A stretch of 6,603 bases of DNA from Bacillota bacterium (GTDB lineage Bacteria; Bacillota; Desulfitobacteriia; Desulfitobacteriales; Desulfitobacteriaceae), in the NCBI GenBank assembly GCA_023390635.1, contig JAEWCM010000166.1:1-6603 (forward strand), read 5' to 3'. The translations under genes were made by a program, and so were the position numbers. The notes below the pieces were generated by a model. It worked only from the letters and a program-made list of their open reading frames with translations. It ran no database searches and was not told where the DNA came from. This document shows positions 3,680 to 6,603 of this stretch, in pieces; position 1 is the first letter of the stretch; each line of letters opens with the position of its first letter.

Positions 3680-5247
3680 GTCTTAAAAAGATTAGCCATA
3701 TTAACGGATGTCTGGAATGAATAGCCGGAATCCTTACACTCCGAAGAAAAGACCACCTTGAATTTGACTTCAAGGTGGTCTTTATATACGATAACTTTTT
3801 CAACATAACTGTCGATGAACTTCTTGCATTCCGGGATGTTCTTCTCCGCGACGAACTGCTTGAAACGGGAGAACATCTGGCGCAGATTTTCCTCAGTGAC
3901 TAGGATCGGGTTCTTCTTGGCCGTTAATCGCTGCATCTCTATTTCAATGCCATGCTTTTCTTCTTCCAACTGGGTCATCCGTTCCTTGAAGGATCCCTGA
4001 TAGAATCCCTGCTCAATGGCCCGCACAATATTGTCAATCTGCTGCTTAATCACTGCCAAGTGCTCTTCCAGATCGTGAAGGTCCCAGGCGTTCTGGATGT
4101 CTGACTTCGCCTGATAATCATTGAGCAACTGCACCAGCCTAGGGATAGCTTTCTCATTGAAAATCTGTTTTTGTAGTTGATCCAGAACATACATTTCCAC
4201 GTATTCCTTGCGAATCTCCTTGTTATCGCATTGCTTGGTCCGGTCCCGGTTGCCGCAGCGGTAGGAGATGTATTTGGGCCGGTTTTTACTCTCCTTCCGG
4301 TGGTTGCCTTGCATGGCATGGCCGCATTCCCCGCAGAAAATCAGGCCGCTGAGCAGGTAGATCTCCTTGGCCCGATAGAAACCGGGATGGCGCTTATTGG
4401 CGGCCATCTTAACCATCGCTTTCTGAAAATCTTCTTTGGATATGATCGCAGGAATGCCTCCCTCAATACGGATAATGGCCTCATCGTCTTTGTCCTGATG
4501 GTTGTTCCGGTTGCCAAAATCATCTTTGCTGGCGGAGCGATTGAAGACATAGATCCCGGAATATTTTTCATTGCGCAGGATTTCATGGATACCGTTCTTG
4601 CCGAAAGGCCGACCTTTCTTAGTCGTGTAGCCCTTCTGATTCAAAATAGTAACCATCTTCCGATAGCCATAGCCGTCCAAATAGAGGGCAAAGATTTCCC
4701 GGACTGCTTTGGCTTCTTTTTCATTGATGACATATTTTCGAGTCTCCGGGTCTATATCAAACCCCAGAGGAGGAATACCTCCAGTGTGCTTGCACTGGTA
4801 GGCGGTTTCCTTCATGCCTTTCATCACTTCACGGGCCAGGTTTTTGGAATAATACTCCGCCATCCCTTCCAGCAGGGATTCGAGGATGACCGATTCAGGG
4901 CTGCCGTCCAGATTTTCCATGACGGAAAGGAGGCGAACCCCATTCTTCTTTAATTTGCGCTTGTAAGTCGTGCTGTCATACTTATCACGGCTGAAGCGGT
5001 CTAATTTGTGGACGATCACGGCATCAAAAAGCTGAAGGTTGCTATCCTGGATCATTTGCTGAAACTCAGGACGTTTATCGGTGGTGGCGGACTTGGCTTT
5101 ATCGGCGTAAACCTTTACAATCTCATAGCCGCTGCGTTGGGCGTAATCGTTAATGGCCCGGATCTGAGCATCGATGGATTCATCCCGTTGATTATCGGAG
5201 GAATAGCGGGCGTAAGCGGCAGCTTTTAGTGTTTTCATCGTTTTCAT
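3661..5247 (-). CDS. Large serine recombinase (site-specific integrase)
   Basis: A complete 528-residue enzyme that integrates and excises DNA through a serine-DNA link. The N-terminal catalytic domain (about 7-150) has AAYARYSSDNQ with the nucleophile most likely S16 in the R-Y-S arrangement, R14 before it, and the arginine motif KLDRFSRD (81-88). It is followed by LLEGMAEYYSKNLAREV, the long helix entering the C-terminal part. The recombinase domain (about 157-290) contains GGIPPLGFD and the DNA-binding pattern EILRNEKYSGIY. A zinc ribbon has cysteines at 305, 308, 331 and 340. A coiled coil (about 390-445) and a basic C-terminal region complete the architecture and length usual for the family. 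The ATG at 5247 is supported by AAGGAG nine bases upstream; a second ATG follows at codon 4. All key residues are present, so it is probably active. It lies 53 bases after the small ORF upstream and is likely the last gene of that operon. Confidence 0.95.
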   Translation of the reverse strand: MKTMKTLKAAAYARYSSDNQRDESIDAQIRAINDYAQRSGYEIVKVYADKAKSATTDKRPEFQQMIQDSNLQLFDAVIVHKLDRFSRDKYDSTTYKRKLKKNGVRLLSVMENLDGSPESVILESLLEGMAEYYSKNLAREVMKGMKETAYQCKHTGGIPPLGFDIDPETRKYVINEKEAKAVREIFALYLDGYGYRKMVTILNQKGYTTKKGRPFGKNGIHEILRNEKYSGIYVFNRSASKDDFGNRNNHQDKDDEAIIRIEGGIPAIISKEDFQKAMVKMAANKRHPGFYRAKEIYLLSGLIFCGECGHAMQGNHRKESKNRPKYISYRCGNRDRTKQCDNKEIRKEYVEMYVLDQLQKQIFNEKAIPRLVQLLNDYQAKSDIQNAWDLHDLEEHLAVIKQQIDNIVRAIEQGFYQGSFKERMTQLEEEKHGIEIEMQRLTAKKNPILVTEENLRQMFSRFKQFVAEKNIPECKKFIDSYVEKVIVYKDHLEVKFKVVFSSECKDSGYSFQTSVNMANLFKTYRKVV

Positions 5248-5300
5248 CGTGCAAAACTCCTTTCAATACTATGGCAAGGAAATAATATATGCTTTAAAAT

Positions 5301-5483
5301 CTACTCAATACGGTAGTCAGAGGCTTCATCAAAGATCAACGCCAGCAGTTCCACGGCAGGGGCATAGTAATCCATTTCACTGGGGGAATCAGCTGCTTCC
5401 GAATCAGAGCGGGAAATCCGGTCCGGTTCGAGGTTGCCTTGCTTCAGCTTGGCTTTGGTGATGGTTGAAATAAGATAAGACAT
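5301..5483 (-). CDS. Small hypothetical protein of the element
   Basis: The product is 60 residues from ATG 5483, which has AAGGAG 11 bases upstream. An in-frame ATG at 5597 would give 98 residues, but the extra part is encoded by a 12-bp inverted repeat and has no good binding site, so the shorter form is preferred. The protein has a basic N-terminal part (MSYLISTITKAKLKQG), a Ser/Asp-rich middle and a conserved-looking end, EMDYYAPAVELLALIFDEAS. It has no signal peptide or membrane segment. I recall similar short proteins next to serine recombinases in clostridial elements but know no function; a recombination directionality factor is one possibility suggested only by position. It lies between the ATPase and recombinase genes. 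Confidence 0.55.
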   Translation of the reverse strand: MSYLISTITKAKLKQGNLEPDRISRSDSEAADSPSEMDYYAPAVELLALIFDEASDYRIE

Positions 5484-5520
5484 TACCGGTTCAGCTCCTT
5501 TATTATGATTAAGGGCCGTT

Positions 5521-5557
5521 TTTCCGGCATCGTCGGTTAAGGTTCCGATGCCGGAAA
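5521..5557 (-). repeat. Perfect 12-bp inverted repeat
   Basis: TTTCCGGCATCG (5521-5532) and CGATGCCGGAAA (5546-5557) are exact complements around 13 bases. On the transcribed strand it is followed by A rather than T, so it is not a standard terminator. It sits about 40 bases before the 60-residue ORF and could be a leader hairpin or a protein-binding site. Confidence 0.55.
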
Positions 5558-5651
5558 GATACCCGAAAAGTTCTTTTTTTGCGTCAGTACCGACCATGCA
5601 AGAAGGTGGAAATTACTGATGATCCTGACGGTTCTGACGATAGCAAGAGGG

Positions 5652-6603
5652 TCAAAAGAGGTCATCAAACCCATCGTCGACAGCTTCATCGGACACGTTC
5701 AGCAGTGAGCCGGAATCAGAGTCTTCGTTTGTGAGCGGGGAATTGCCTCCGGTTTTTTCAAAGGTCACTGTCTTGCAATCTCCCGAATGACGGATGTCAA
5801 AAAATATACCGATTTCTTCCAGATTTGATTTTACTTCTTTTAGTCGTCTGCTCAGGACATTGGCATCTTTGGGCCAACTGCGGACGTGGGTGCTTATGGA
5901 CTCAGTTCCTGCAATTCCTTCCAACACTTTAAGCAGGGAAGAAACACTCCCAGACCAGTTGGGATCTCTTTTGAGGAGGGCCTGCACCGCGGCGGCCACA
6001 GGATGGGCAGCGAGGGCTTCGGTATTGGCCCGGTCCTGATTGTTCAGGTAGGCGGAAAGGAATTCTTCTCCTCCAATTTCAAGTGCTTCCGCAATGGCGT
6101 ACCCCCAGTAGGTGAAATCGGCCATTCGGCCCACCTGATCAAGCTCTACGTTTCCCCGCATAGACATGGCCTGGGATAAAGCATTAAAGACAGCACCTAA
6201 AATTCTGGGTAAATCCTGCTCAAAGGTTTCCAGGATTGCCTGCTCCGTCTTGCGTTCATTCTTGGAGATCCTGTCCAATTCCAGCACGATGGAGCGGTCC
6301 AACAGATCGGCACGTGTTGCCACCACGTTGATTCCATTCAGGGCCACGCATCGTTTTAAACTGAGGACGGTTTCATCGGAGTCAGTGTAGAGCGTCCGTT
6401 TGGAAAAGGCTCCTCCGGTGGCAGCCATGCAGAGCATATCGCTTTTTTCCGCAGACAATGTGTCCAGATTGTCAAAAATGGGCATATAGGTGTTGGAGAG
6501 AACAAACGCCAGATCTTGCTTGGAAGAAGGCATGGAAAGCAGGTCGGGGATACCGGGATCGACGATTTTTTTCAGCATTTTCATAGTTGTGGTCTTCGCC
6601 GCA
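5652..6603 (-). CDS. Primase/helicase-like ATPase of the element, C-terminal part (cut by window end)
   Basis: The gene enters from the right edge. An ATG at 6584 exists, but the frame is open to the edge and reads AAKTTTMKMLKKIVDP. Here AAKTTT is the end of a Walker A P-loop (GxxGxxKT/S), so the start lies outside the window. Numbering from that Met, PIFDNLD (35-41) fits the Walker B strand. GGAFSKRTLYTDSDE (57-71) and CVALNGINVVATRADLLDRS (79-98) carry a sensor-like Asn and an arginine-finger-like LLDRS. These blocks match ATPases of phages and integrative elements that carry an N-terminal primase or DNA-binding part, probably used in replication of the excised element. After about residue 230 comes a helical C-terminal domain (SVSSLLKVLEG, VLSRRLKEVKSNLEEIG) like a winged helix, then an acidic tail. 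It lies upstream of the small ORF and recombinase in the same direction. Confidence 0.8.
   Translation of the reverse strand, partial: AAKTTTMKMLKKIVDPGIPDLLSMPSSKQDLAFVLSNTYMPIFDNLDTLSAEKSDMLCMAATGGAFSKRTLYTDSDETVLSLKRCVALNGINVVATRADLLDRSIVLELDRISKNERKTEQAILETFEQDLPRILGAVFNALSQAMSMRGNVELDQVGRMADFTYWGYAIAEALEIGGEEFLSAYLNNQDRANTEALAAHPVAAAVQALLKRDPNWSGSVSSLLKVLEGIAGTESISTHVRSWPKDANVLSRRLKEVKSNLEEIGIFFDIRHSGDCKTVTFEKTGGNSPLTNEDSDSGSLLNVSDEAVDDGFDDLF

Larger units (their letters stand above)
3661..6603 (-). mobile_element. End of an integrated mobile element (continues right of window)
   Basis: Three leftward genes, a primase/helicase-like ATPase, a small hypothetical protein and a large serine recombinase, form a typical end module of integrative elements or prophages in Firmicutes. 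Their DNA is richer in GC than the AT-rich flank. Integrase genes of this kind usually lie next to the attachment site, so the left boundary is placed near the recombinase 3' end. The exact junction cannot be fixed from one end. Confidence 0.65.

Noticed and set aside
4177..4953. 258-codon + strand ORF
   Set aside because: It is antisense to the serine recombinase, whose motifs are complete. It has no convincing binding site and its composition is typical of an antisense shadow.
5249..5461. 70-codon + strand ORF antisense to the small element gene
   Set aside because: No binding site, no recognisable motif, and low-complexity translation opposite a better-supported gene.

Overview
The window looks like DNA from a low-GC Firmicute, and the mixture of genes fits the anaerobic Peptococcaceae/Clostridia (Desulfitobacterium or Desulfosporosinus type). 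That placement is inference from gene families, strong AGGAGG-type ribosome binding sites and base composition; no rRNA or core gene is present to confirm it. It is an accessory region with two parts. Positions 1 to about 3660 are AT-rich and hold small toxin-antitoxin-like, secreted and broken genes. From about 3660 to the right edge, base composition is visibly richer in GC and all genes run leftward; this is the end of an integrated mobile element.

Left part, + strand. The window opens inside an ImmA/IrrE-type antitoxin gene, overlapped by ATGA with a PIN-like DUF4411 toxin gene (308-802). Next comes a stretch without long ORFs (803-1393). It holds an extended -10 promoter, a hairpin that covers the ribosome binding site of a 27-residue hydrophobic micro-ORF (904-987), and about 300 bases with many self-complementary segments ending in an intrinsic terminator (1266-1297). 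One 18-bp long-range pairing in this stretch excludes the terminator hairpin. This is the most likely undescribed element here: either a type I toxin locus with a long structured 3' region, or a small ORF followed by a separate structured RNA. A cysteine-rich 82-residue protein follows (1394-1642), then a frameshifted helix-turn-helix-like remnant and a truncated VbhA-type Fic antitoxin without a Fic partner, closed by a strong terminator at 2001-2041.

Middle, - strand. A secreted DUF6973 protein (2616-3359) has its own promoter (TTTACA-17-TAAAAT) and is followed by a small membrane-anchored protein (2107-2523). A perfect 15-bp inverted repeat lies between them. The pair suggests an exported effector with a membrane partner, but no function is proven.

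Right part, - strand. In transcription order there is a primase/helicase-like ATPase gene, cut by the window edge inside its Walker A motif, then a 60-residue hypothetical protein, then a large serine recombinase (3661-5247). The recombinase gene ends where the composition changes, beside an ORF fragment without a start codon, so one attachment site of the element probably lies near 3600-3700. The ATPase would serve replication of the excised element and the recombinase its integration and excision.
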